Origin: a virus
Length of the DNA: 24,886 bases
Strand: one strand, 5' to 3'
Virus record (IMG/VR): IMGVR_UViG_3300009610_000637
Coordinates: 1-24,886 of that record
Program-made: the position numbers and the translations under genes
In this document: positions 19,502-24,886 of the stretch, in pieces
Layout: each line of letters begins with the position of its first letter
Position numbering within the stretch: the stretch's first letter is position 1
The notes under the pieces: model-generated
Seen by the model: only the letters and a program-made list of their open reading frames with translations
The model's database searches: none
Told to the model about the DNA's origin: nothing

Positions 19502-20052
19502 TCGGAATCGACCGCCGACCGCATCGCGTCCTCGCCAAGCTGGTTGAGCAGCTTGCGAACGAACCGGATCTTGCCCGGCTTGTAGTGGCCGGCCGCTTCG
19601 AGCTTCTCGAGCAGCTTGTCGATCTCGTAGAGGGGCGACATCACCACCCGCTCCTTTTTCTCTCGAGCCCGGCGGGTGATTTCTTCCTGGGCCTCCCTCG
19701 AGATCGCCTCGGGCTCGCCGGAGAGGGCCGAACTCGGCGACGACGTGTAGCCGCTCTCCTCCCCGGCCTCGGCAATCGCGGCGGGGTCGCCGACGTCGTG
19801 CGGCACCCCTTCCTCGTCGAAGCTGTCCCGAATCTTTTTGTAGTCGGTGCTGTGCGGGCTGGCGCGGAGCAGCCGCGCGTCGTCGTCGGATGCCGGCGGC
19901 GAGTCGTCGATCACGACGCGGCGCTTCCTCGAGAAGGGCTTGCCGCCCGTCCCTGGGATCAGGGTGATCGGGGACCTCTTCCTCCGCTTCGGCGGCTTCT
20001 CCCGGTCCCGCTCGGCTTCCCGTTTGCGCTGGGCCTCCGACTTCTCGAGCAT
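19498..20052 (-). CDS. Unknown charged protein downstream of the helicase (184 aa)
   Basis: The N-terminal half is very basic and disordered (KREAERDREKPPKRRKRSP, FSRKRRVVIDDSP). The C-terminal half is helical (EAQEEITRRAREKKERVV, LYEIDKLLEKLEAAGHY, RFVRKLLNQLG). It overlaps the helicase stop by one base (TGATG). A helicase-loader or replisome accessory role would suit the place but cannot be shown from sequence. The long upstream frame lies inside the helicase gene and is a shadow. Confidence 0.6.
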   Translation of the reverse strand: MLEKSEAQRKREAERDREKPPKRRKRSPITLIPGTGGKPFSRKRRVVIDDSPPASDDDARLLRASPHSTDYKKIRDSFDEEGVPHDVGDPAAIAEAGEESGYTSSPSSALSGEPEAISREAQEEITRRAREKKERVVMSPLYEIDKLLEKLEAAGHYKPGKIRFVRKLLNQLGEDAMRSAVDSE

Positions 20053-21464
20053 CAGTTCTCCCTCACTTGGTCGTGGCCTGGCGGTGGTAGGTGCGTCTCG
20101 CCGACCGCGAGCTCCGACTGCTCGTGCTTGGGCGGCGGGGTCAGCCGGTAGAAGCGGTGGGTGCGGCTGTTTTGGTAGATCGGCAACGACTTCTTGAGGC
20201 CGTTGCGGACCTTGTCGAAGTAGAGCTCGCCCTCGGGCAGCACGTTCGCTTCTTCGTCCTGGCTGCGGTGCAGGAAGAGCACCGCGTGGGCGAGGGTTTC
20301 GAGGGAGCCCGAGCCCTTGAGGTCGAGGCAGAGCGGCCGCGGCTTGACTCCCTTCGGGTCGCGCAGCCGGTTCCGGTTCAAGTGGGCGACGGCGATCACG
20401 TGGCACTCGGCCCTCGAGGCGAGCCGCGCCAGTCGCCGGGTGATCCCCGCCGCGAGCTCGGTTTTCTCGAAGCCGGGGATTTCGGTGATCGGGTCGATCG
20501 CGACGACGTCGTAATCGCCGTACATCGCCCGTTCGGCGATCTTGTCGGCGCTCCAATCGAACGCCTCGAAGTAGTCGAAGGGCAAGGCTTGGTGTTTGTT
20601 GGCGGCGACCAAAAGCCGCTTCATATCGGCGGGCTCGAGGCGGTTGCGCATGATCTTTTCGAGCGGCACCGCCGTCTCCGACGTCAGCCACCTGGCCGCC
20701 CTCTCCTCGCGCCCCATCTCCGTCGCGAAGAGGCCGCACTTGTAGCCCTGTTCGGCGAAGGCGGCGAGCATCTGATCGAGCACCCAGCTCTTCCCCATCC
20801 CGGTCCACCCGGCCAGCACCGACATCTGCTTGCGGCGGAAGCCGCCGATCACGCAGTCGTTGAGATCCGGCCAGGGCAACTCGAAGACGTCGCCCTCTTC
20901 CTGGGTGTCGAAGTAGTCGAAGAGCTCGGAGAGGATCGCCTCGCCCGAGGTCACTTCGGAGTCCACCGTGAAGTCGGCGGTGGCGAGCTCGAGCCCGTCG
21001 CGGATCATCTCGGCCTGCTTCTCGGGGTCGTCCTCGAAGTCACCTTGCTGAATGAGCTGGCCGCCGTGGAGCTTCGCCCGGAGCTGCGCGTTGAGCAGGA
21101 CGATCTCGGCGTAGTGACCGGCGTTGCCGGCGGCGGGGACCTTGGCGGCGAGCTCGGAGACGTAGTGCTTGCCGCCGGCCTCGTCGATCTTCTGGCGCCG
21201 GGTGAGCTCCTCGTTGACCATCAGCTCGTCGGCGGTGCCATTGCGATCGGCGACGGTGGCGATCGCCTCGAAGATCAGCCGGTGCCTGTCGAGGTAGAAG
21301 TGCGCCGCGACGAGTCCGATGTCGCCGCGGACCCGTTTGATCGCCGGCTGCGAGACGAGCATCGCGCCGAGCACCGCCTCCTCGGCCTCAATGTTCTGCG
21401 GCGGGACCTGTACCGGGGCGGCCGCGGGCGGCGGCCCTCCGACGCTGCGGGTGACGCGGCCCAT
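20052..21464 (-). CDS. dnaB: Replicative DnaB-type DNA helicase (470 aa)
   Basis: Unwinds the phage replication fork. The N-terminal domain starts with PQNIEAEEAVLGAML (22-36), the standard opening of DnaB. The RecA-like motor has Walker A GWTGMGKS (219-226), the conserved acidic segment FATEMGREE (247-255), Walker B VVAIDPI (320-326), the HLNR motif (361-364) and LDLKGSGSLETLAHAVLFLHR near 380-400. Length is normal. The start ATG overlaps the upstream stop by one base. The first 20 residues are a Pro/Ala-rich leader that is not usual. It is preceded by a winged-helix initiator-like gene, a common phage pairing. Confidence 0.92.
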   Translation of the reverse strand: MGRVTRSVGGPPPAAAPVQVPPQNIEAEEAVLGAMLVSQPAIKRVRGDIGLVAAHFYLDRHRLIFEAIATVADRNGTADELMVNEELTRRQKIDEAGGKHYVSELAAKVPAAGNAGHYAEIVLLNAQLRAKLHGGQLIQQGDFEDDPEKQAEMIRDGLELATADFTVDSEVTSGEAILSELFDYFDTQEEGDVFELPWPDLNDCVIGGFRRKQMSVLAGWTGMGKSWVLDQMLAAFAEQGYKCGLFATEMGREERAARWLTSETAVPLEKIMRNRLEPADMKRLLVAANKHQALPFDYFEAFDWSADKIAERAMYGDYDVVAIDPITEIPGFEKTELAAGITRRLARLASRAECHVIAVAHLNRNRLRDPKGVKPRPLCLDLKGSGSLETLAHAVLFLHRSQDEEANVLPEGELYFDKVRNGLKKSLPIYQNSRTHRFYRLTPPPKHEQSELAVGETHLPPPGHDQVREN

Positions 21465-22201
21465 CAGTCGAGCCCCTGCTCGCGGCGGATGCGCTCGGCC
21501 TCGGCGTTGACGTCGAAGCGCTTGGTCGCCTTCTTCGCCTGTTCGCGGGCCAGCTCGATCGACTGCTCGAAGATCGCGGGGTTGCCGTAGATAATCTTCG
21601 GCGTCGCCGGCCCCTTCCACCATCGCTCGCCCGCGAAGACGGCTTCGATGATCTTGCCGTGCTGCTCCTCGGTCAGCTTCGGCCGTTCGCGACAGCGGCC
21701 GACGATCGGGGTCAGGTGGGCGTCGGTCGTGAGCTCGGTGCCGGCGGAACTATTGAACATCGAAACAACAGCAGCAGCGAGAGCGAACTCGTCGTCGGAA
21801 ACGACTTTTCCGCCCACCTTTTTTTTCGGTCGCTTCCTATCTGACGGTTCATTGACGGTTCCCTTATTAGTGCGTTTCTCACTGTGAGAATTATTTTTCT
21901 CAGGCTGAGAATCGTCTTTCTCACTGTGAGAAAACCAGGGGACCATCAAATAGGCGCAAGGCCGGTCCCTCGAGTCGGTGGTGAAGACGAGCAAATCGGC
22001 CGCTTCGAGCTCTTTGATCGCCCGGTAGACCGTGGCCTGGGAGTAGCCGGTCTTCTCGACGATCTCCTCCTTGTCGGGCCAGCACTTGCCGTCAGCTTCG
22101 GCCGCGTTGTCGGCGTAGGCGACGAGGATGAAGCGCTGCGTGGGGGAGAGCTCGCGCTCACGGCTTTGCCCGAAGGCCCAGCCGACGACCTTGCCGCTCA
22201 C
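21464..22201 (-). CDS. Winged-helix replication initiator-like protein (245 aa)
   Basis: The N-terminal part (about 8-85: FGQSRERELSPTQRFILVAYADNA, WPDKEEIVEKTGYSQATVYRAIKELEAADLLV) is a clear winged helix-turn-helix of the kind in phage O-like or DnaD-type initiators. A low-GC polar linker (about 95-130) leads to a C-terminal helical domain (FALAAAVVSMFNS, PKLTEEQHGKIIEAVFAGERWWKG). The start is GTG with GAGGAG. It is the first gene of the replication operon, downstream of the promoter at 22342 and the terminator at 22268. Its linker bases (about 21760-21940) are visibly AT-richer than the rest, which may mark the origin or a recent insertion. Confidence 0.7.
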   Translation of the reverse strand: MSGKVVGWAFGQSRERELSPTQRFILVAYADNAAEADGKCWPDKEEIVEKTGYSQATVYRAIKELEAADLLVFTTDSRDRPCAYLMVPWFSHSEKDDSQPEKNNSHSEKRTNKGTVNEPSDRKRPKKKVGGKVVSDDEFALAAAVVSMFNSSAGTELTTDAHLTPIVGRCRERPKLTEEQHGKIIEAVFAGERWWKGPATPKIIYGNPAIFEQSIELAREQAKKATKRFDVNAEAERIRREQGLD

Positions 22202-22218
22202 CGATCTCCTCGCCGATT

Positions 22219-22233
22219 GTGATCCTGAATCAC
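22219..22233. promoter_or_regulatory. Inverted repeat before the replication operon
   Basis: GTGAT-CCTGA-ATCAC is a perfect 5-bp inverted repeat 18 bp before the GTG at 22201. It can be read as a DNA operator or as a hairpin next to the RBS. It does not match the ATGTGTACAC site. Confidence 0.4.
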
Positions 22234-22267
22234 GGCGAGGAAGATGGTCGGCCGGTCGGACGGAACG

Positions 22268-22298
22268 AAAAACGGGCCGCCCCGAAGGACGACCCGTT
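22268..22298 (-). terminator. Intrinsic terminator or attenuator before the replication operon
   Basis: In the leftward direction a 12-bp stem (two G-T pairs) closes on a C(TTCG)G tetraloop and runs into UUUUU, the full signature of an intrinsic terminator. It lies 67 bp before the initiator start and only 44 bp beyond the -10 of the promoter at 22342. It either ends the integrase transcript or attenuates the replication operon. Confidence 0.75.
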
Positions 22299-22335
22299 GG
22301 TGCGGCTGGGGAGAGGCGAGGCGAAGCGACCGAGC
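22268..22335 (-). ncRNA. Predicted short leader RNA of about 68 nt
   Basis: If the promoter and terminator above both work, a short RNA ending in the tetraloop hairpin would accumulate. It could be a small regulatory RNA or simply the abortive product of attenuation. Boundaries are estimated from promoter spacing and the end of the U-run. Confidence 0.3.
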
Positions 22336-22341
22336 CCGACG

Positions 22342-22371
22342 ACCCTACGTTGGCCGCTCCCTCGAGGTCAA
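22342..22371 (-). promoter_or_regulatory. Leftward promoter, TTGACC - 18 bp - TAGGGT
   Basis: Minus strand -35 TTGACC (22366-22371) and -10 TAGGGT (22342-22347) are separated by 18 bp, fitting a sigma-70-type actinobacterial promoter. Transcription would start near 22335 and meet the terminator at 22298 after about 40 nt. Confidence 0.6.
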
Positions 22372-22515
22372 CCCCCGACCCTGCATTTTGCGGCGAGGGC
22401 CTTGGACGACGGCGCCAAGCTCCTTGCCGCGCCCCCTGCCGGCGACCGGGCGGAAAGCTCGAGCGACGTCCCCTTCGGGGCAATCCTTCCGCCAGTCGAA
22501 GGGGCGCGAGCTCAC
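22345..22515 (-). CDS. Possible small Arg-rich ORF (56 aa)
   Basis: A GTG overlaps the preceding stop as GTGA and opens a 56-codon frame (MSSRPFDWRKDCPEGDVARA at the start). The product is basic and looks disordered. Against it, the last part of the frame coincides with the promoter at 22342-22371, and the composition is not clearly protein-like. Only the coupled start supports it. Confidence 0.35.
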   Translation of the reverse strand: MSSRPFDWRKDCPEGDVARAFRPVAGRGRGKELGAVVQGPRRKMQGRGLTSRERPT

Positions 22516-22643
22516 AGCCAGCCGCCCACCACTTCGACGAGCCACGGCACCCCGAGGACCGCGACCGGGATCACGACGAGCGGCCAGAGCGGGCGGCCGA
22601 CGTCGAGGATCGGGCCGCCGTCGTGGAAGCGGGAGGGGATCAC
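22512..22643 (-). CDS. Single-pass membrane microprotein in the integrase operon (43 aa)
   Basis: The GTG overlaps the upstream stop as GTGA. The product has a polar N-terminus (MIPSRFHDGGPILDVGR) and a C-terminal membrane helix (LWPLVVIPVAVLGVPWLVEV). Proline and glycine within the helix are frequent. Function unknown. Membrane microproteins expressed with an integrase could act in lysogeny, for example in exclusion, but this is inference. Confidence 0.5.
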   Translation of the reverse strand: MIPSRFHDGGPILDVGRPLWPLVVIPVAVLGVPWLVEVVGGWL

Positions 22644-22972
22644 GGTGCCGTCCCCTTCGCCTCGGCCCACCCGCTGACTTGCTGCTCAGTGAGCTCGAAG
22701 CCCTCCTTTGGCAGGCCCGCGACCACGTCGAACTTGAACGCCTGGTAGTTGGCTTCGACCCAATCCATTTCCTCTTTCTGGCCGGCACCTTCGAGGTAGT
22801 CGATCAGGATGCAGCGGGCGAGCTCAGACGGCCCGCTGCCCGCGTAGCCCCACTCGAAGCCGGTGGGTGAATGCTTGACGTCGTGCCCGAGCGGCGCCCG
22901 CACGGTCCCGTCGTCGACGAGGACGCGGGTGAGCGCGGAGTCGCCGTGGCGCTCGCCGATGTAGGTCTTCAT
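22640..22972 (-). CDS. DUF6166-like protein (110 aa)
   Basis: The motif block HSPTGFEWGYAGSGPSELARCILIDYL (about 34-60), followed by YQAFKFDVVAGLP and FELTEQQVSGW, matches the pattern of the DUF6166 family found in phages and mobile elements. Its biochemical role is not known. It overlaps both neighbours (ATGA at its start, GTGA at its end) and is co-transcribed with the integrase. Confidence 0.65.
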   Translation of the reverse strand: MKTYIGERHGDSALTRVLVDDGTVRAPLGHDVKHSPTGFEWGYAGSGPSELARCILIDYLEGAGQKEEMDWVEANYQAFKFDVVAGLPKEGFELTEQQVSGWAEAKGTAP

Positions 22973-23175
22973 CGCTTCACCGGGAGGAGCCCGAGCTTGT
23001 CCATTGCCGCCATCCACTTGGCGACGTCGGGGTCCTCGAGCAGCGTCTCGACGGCAGCGACGTCGAAATGGTGGCCCTGGTCGCTGATCGCCTCCTCGGC
23101 GTGACGGATGATCGAGCCGAGCTTCACGAGCAGCGGGAACTCGGGTTCCTGGGGAGCTATGCCCGCCGCGCTCAC
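22969..23175 (-). CDS. Unknown small helical protein (68 aa)
   Basis: GTG start overlapping the integrase stop as GTGA. It is mostly helical: FPLLVKLGSIIRHAEEAIS, FDVAAVETLLEDPDVAKWMAAMDKLGLL. It has a size like an excisionase, but I see no clear winged-helix or MerR-like pattern and it is not basic. It is placed directly after the integrase, so a recombination-directionality role deserves a test. Otherwise unknown. Confidence 0.55.
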   Translation of the reverse strand: MSAAGIAPQEPEFPLLVKLGSIIRHAEEAISDQGHHFDVAAVETLLEDPDVAKWMAAMDKLGLLPVKR

Positions 23176-24068
23176 CGGCCGACCCCCTCGAGCAAGTCTC
23201 GACCAAGGCTAAGGCTCGGGTTGGAGTTGAGGCTTAGGCTGCCCCGCTGATACCGCATGGTGGTGGCGGGATCGCGGTGCCCGACTGCGAGCTGCACGAC
23301 GTGGAGCTCGGCGCCTCCCTCGAGCGCGTTGGTGACGAAGCTGTGCCGCAGGCCGTGCGGCGAGAGCTCCGGGTTGACCCCCGCGTAGTCGGCCAGGTGG
23401 CGGACCCGCGCGAAAGCCGTCTGCCTCGAGATCCCCGCGATCGGCACCGCGACCTGGCGGTTGCGATCGAGCCTGGCGATGATCGGCCCCTCGGTGCGGC
23501 CGTCGAGGAAGACGTCGAGGACGTCGACCACGAAGGGCGCGAGAGGCGTCAGGCCCGGCTTGCTGCCCTTGCGGGTGATCGAGAGGGCGCGGTGGCCGTC
23601 GACGAGCCCCAGATCCGGCACAGCGGCTCTCAGGGCCTCGGAGACGCGCAGGCCGTTGATCCCGAGCAGGGCGAGGAGGAGGAAGTCCCTCGGGCTCTCC
23701 TCGAGCGCCACGGTGAGGAGCTTCGTCAGGTCGTCGGCGCCGAGCCAAGGCGTCGAGCTCTCCCCCGGCAGGGCCAACCGGCCCAGGTGGGTGAAGGGGT
23801 GGTCGACCTGCAACATCCCCCGCTCGCCGAGGTAGGTGAAGAAGCTGCGGCAGGCCGACATCTTGCGGTCGACGGTCTGCGGCAGCAACCCGCTCGAGAG
23901 CAGGTCGGCCCGGTAGGCGTTGACGTCGAGGCGGGTGGGCCGGAGGCCGTCGACGTCGTGCTCGAGGCACCACGCGAAGAAGCCGCGTAGATCTCGTTCG
24001 TATGCCTCGCGGGTGTTGGCGACCGGATACTCGGTCGCCCACTCGGCGAGGAGCTCTGCTGGGCTCAC
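23172..24068 (-). CDS. int: Tyrosine recombinase, phage integrase (298 aa)
   Basis: Joins and excises the phage at an att site. The N-terminal SAM-like DNA-binding domain spans about 1-95 (NTREAYERDLRGFFAWCLE, then KMSACRSFFTYLGERG). All catalytic residues are in place: R141 (GLRVSEAL), K167, H238 and R241 (HGLRHSFVT), H264 (VGHRDPATT) and Y273. Length is normal. It starts with GTG after the AACCGAAGGAG leader on this strand and heads an operon of small genes. The usual att site next to int is not obvious, since its 3' end overlaps the next gene. Confidence 0.93.
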   Translation of the reverse strand: MSPAELLAEWATEYPVANTREAYERDLRGFFAWCLEHDVDGLRPTRLDVNAYRADLLSSGLLPQTVDRKMSACRSFFTYLGERGMLQVDHPFTHLGRLALPGESSTPWLGADDLTKLLTVALEESPRDFLLLALLGINGLRVSEALRAAVPDLGLVDGHRALSITRKGSKPGLTPLAPFVVDVLDVFLDGRTEGPIIARLDRNRQVAVPIAGISRQTAFARVRHLADYAGVNPELSPHGLRHSFVTNALEGGAELHVVQLAVGHRDPATTMRYQRGSLSLNSNPSLSLGRDLLEGVGR

Positions 24069-24070
24069 TG

Positions 24071-24084
24071 GATCTCCTTCGGTT
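24071..24084 (-). promoter_or_regulatory. Integrase copy of the shared leader, AACCGAAGGAGATC
   Basis: It lies just before the integrase GTG and matches the leaders of the rightward genes on the opposite strand, linking the integrase to the same expression class. Confidence 0.5.
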
Positions 24085-24114
24085 GCCCCGGTTCCTGACG
24101 CCGGGATCGGGGCA
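24084..24114. promoter_or_regulatory. Inverted repeat TGCCCCG / CGGGGCA in the int-regulator gap
   Basis: Perfect 7-bp arms are separated by 17 bp. The -35 hexamer of the rightward promoter lies in the loop. It may be a binding site or a hairpin in the integrase leader. Confidence 0.35.
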
Positions 24115-24123
24115 GCCTACCAT
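24095..24123 (+). promoter_or_regulatory. Rightward promoter, CTGACG - 17 bp - TACCAT
   Basis: -35 CTGACG (24095-24100) and -10 TACCAT (24118-24123) with ideal 17-bp spacing precede the winged-helix gene. The last base of the -10 is the first base of the palindrome TGTGTACACA, so a bound protein would block the promoter. Confidence 0.5.
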
Positions 24124-24132
24124 GTGTACACA
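24122..24132. promoter_or_regulatory. Operator-like palindrome TGTGTACACA
   Basis: A perfect 10-bp palindrome (24123-24132), the best copy of the ATGTGTACAC site, placed at the predicted transcription start of the winged-helix gene. It is a likely autoregulatory operator. Confidence 0.55.
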
Positions 24133-24159
24133 CGTTGGGGTAAGGTTCTCGATTCCAGC

Positions 24160-24174
24160 AAACCGAAGGGAGCA
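24160..24174 (+). promoter_or_regulatory. Shared leader/RBS motif AAACCGAAGGGAGCA
   Basis: Directly before the ATG at 24179; same motif as before the genes at 516, 12075 and 13379. Confidence 0.6.
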
Positions 24175-24178
24175 ACGA

Positions 24179-24514
24179 ATGTCTGCAACTACCGAGAAGG
24201 TCCGCGAGCTTTTGGGTTCGCGGCTGACTGAGCTCGACGAGGAGAAGGTCCGCGTCGAGCGGGCGATCGAGGCCCTCCGCACGACGAGCAGCAACGGCAC
24301 CGCACCCGTACCCGCCCGGAAACGTCGGCGACGTCGCGGCGGCAGCCGGATCGACCAAGCCCTCGAGCTGATCCAGAAGCAGCCGGGGATCTCGGCGTCG
24401 GCGATCGCCAAAGCGATGAAGATCAAGCCGAACTACCTCTACCGGGTGCTCGGCGAACTCACCAAGGAGAAGCGGGTCCGCAAGGACGGCCGCAACTACT
24501 ACCCCGCCGACTGA
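24179..24514 (+). CDS. Basic winged-helix DNA-binding protein, candidate repressor (111 aa)
   Basis: The N-terminal helix (about 2-34, KVRELLGSRLTELDEEKVRV) is suited to dimerisation. A very basic hinge (ARKRRRRRGG, about 47-55) resembles an AT-hook or DNA-backbone contact. The C-terminal winged helix (57-109) has IDQALELIQKQPGISASAIA, the recognition part KPNYLYRVLGELTKEK and a wing ending RKDGRNYYPAD. It is divergent from the integrase and has the best operator palindrome on its own promoter, the classical place of a lysogeny repressor. A nucleoid-associated silencer is the alternative. Start chosen by the shared leader. Confidence 0.75.
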   Translation: MSATTEKVRELLGSRLTELDEEKVRVERAIEALRTTSSNGTAPVPARKRRRRRGGSRIDQALELIQKQPGISASAIAKAMKIKPNYLYRVLGELTKEKRVRKDGRNYYPAD

Positions 24515-24516
24515 CG

Positions 24517-24858
24517 ATGCAGGACTTCCGCCCCACCCCCGAGCAACGTCAGTTCTTCGAGGGTGGGGCGCGGGGGTTTTTGACGGGCCAGCGGAGCGGC
24601 CGCCGCTACGCGACCGAACTGTTCATCGTCGCCACCGCGGCGAATGAGGAGGAGGCCGCGCTCGCACTCGAGGATCTCCACACCAAGGGCATCGCCGCCC
24701 TCACCGACGACGGCAGGCGGATCGACCCGACCGCGCGCCAACGTCGCTTTGCCGTGGTCAAGTTCGACGAGGAGCCGCGGCGCACCGCCCCCTGCCCCGA
24801 CTGCGACGGCGCCGGCTGCGAACACTGTGGCGGCACCGGCCGGCGGTGGGTGTCGTGA
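24517..24858 (+). CDS. Small protein with DnaJ-type zinc knuckle (113 aa)
   Basis: The body has a strand-rich stretch (TELFIVATAANEEEAALALEDL, then RRFAVVKFDEEP). The C-terminus carries CPDCDGAGCEHCGGTG, a CxxCxxxxCxxC zinc knuckle like the repeats in DnaJ. It starts 2 bp after the stop of the winged-helix gene, so it is co-expressed with it. No J-domain is present. Probably protein or nucleic-acid binding; unknown role. Confidence 0.6.
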   Translation: MQDFRPTPEQRQFFEGGARGFLTGQRSGRRYATELFIVATAANEEEAALALEDLHTKGIAALTDDGRRIDPTARQRRFAVVKFDEEPRRTAPCPDCDGAGCEHCGGTGRRWVS

Positions 24859-24886
24859 GCAACGACAGCGCCGCCTACATTCCCGA
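24855..24886 (+). CDS. Start of a further gene, cut by the window edge
   Basis: A GTG overlaps the preceding stop as GTGA and opens a frame beginning MSNDSAAYIP that runs off the end. Only ten residues are visible, so no function can be given. Confidence 0.4.
   Translation, partial: MSNDSAAYIP

Overview
This window is part of a tailed double-stranded DNA phage or prophage from a very GC-rich host, most likely an actinobacterium. The evidence is GC-saturated third codon positions, many GTG and a few TTG starts, dense start/stop overlaps, and a full set of phage hallmark genes: terminase, portal, scaffold, capsid, DnaB-type helicase, recombination genes and integrase. The exact host cannot be read from the sequence; a Thermoleophilia-like host is only a guess. 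Both window edges cut through the element.

Layout. (1) 12-11514, leftward: packaging and head module. In order of transcription it holds a 432-aa protein of unknown role, a chain of very small overlapping genes (58, 111, 44, 30, 91 and 86 aa), the small and large terminase subunits, three small genes, the portal, the scaffold, the major capsid protein and a capsid-neighbour structural protein. A single rightward gene (516-854) is inserted between the last two and is closed by a strong two-way hairpin. (2) 11515-12074: a 560-bp control region with three copies of an ATGTGTACAC-like site. (3) 12075-15277, rightward: a cargo-like module of small acidic proteins ending in a secreted metzincin-type metalloprotease. 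Two of its gaps carry tRNA-like minihelices whose first base is the last base of the upstream TAG stop. (4) 15278-15707: 430 bp of structured DNA without a convincing gene, where the two transcription directions meet. (5) 15708-22201, leftward: replication and recombination. It holds a winged-helix initiator-like protein, DnaB helicase, two zinc-ribbon proteins, a Cas4/AddB-like PD-(D/E)XK nuclease, a Sak4-like ATPase, a DUF669-like single-strand-binding partner, an HTH protein and an HNH endonuclease. It is preceded by a promoter and an intrinsic terminator arranged like an attenuator. (6) 22345-24068, leftward: tyrosine integrase followed by small genes. (7) 24179 onward, rightward: a basic coiled-coil winged-helix DNA-binding protein, a zinc-knuckle protein and the start of a further gene.

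How it fits together. The genes at the start of the rightward transcripts, and the integrase, share a 5' leader (AACCGAAGGGAGCA-like). A 10-bp site (ATGTGTACAC) recurs at the integrase/regulator divergence, in front of the cargo module, on the side facing the structural operon, and in front of the isolated rightward gene. This looks like one repressor regulon governing lysogeny-phase and lytic transcription. The winged-helix protein at 24179 is the obvious candidate repressor, but this is inference. The most unusual features are the stop-codon-fused tRNA-like minihelices, the promoter-terminator pair before the replication operon and the structured region at 15278-15707.
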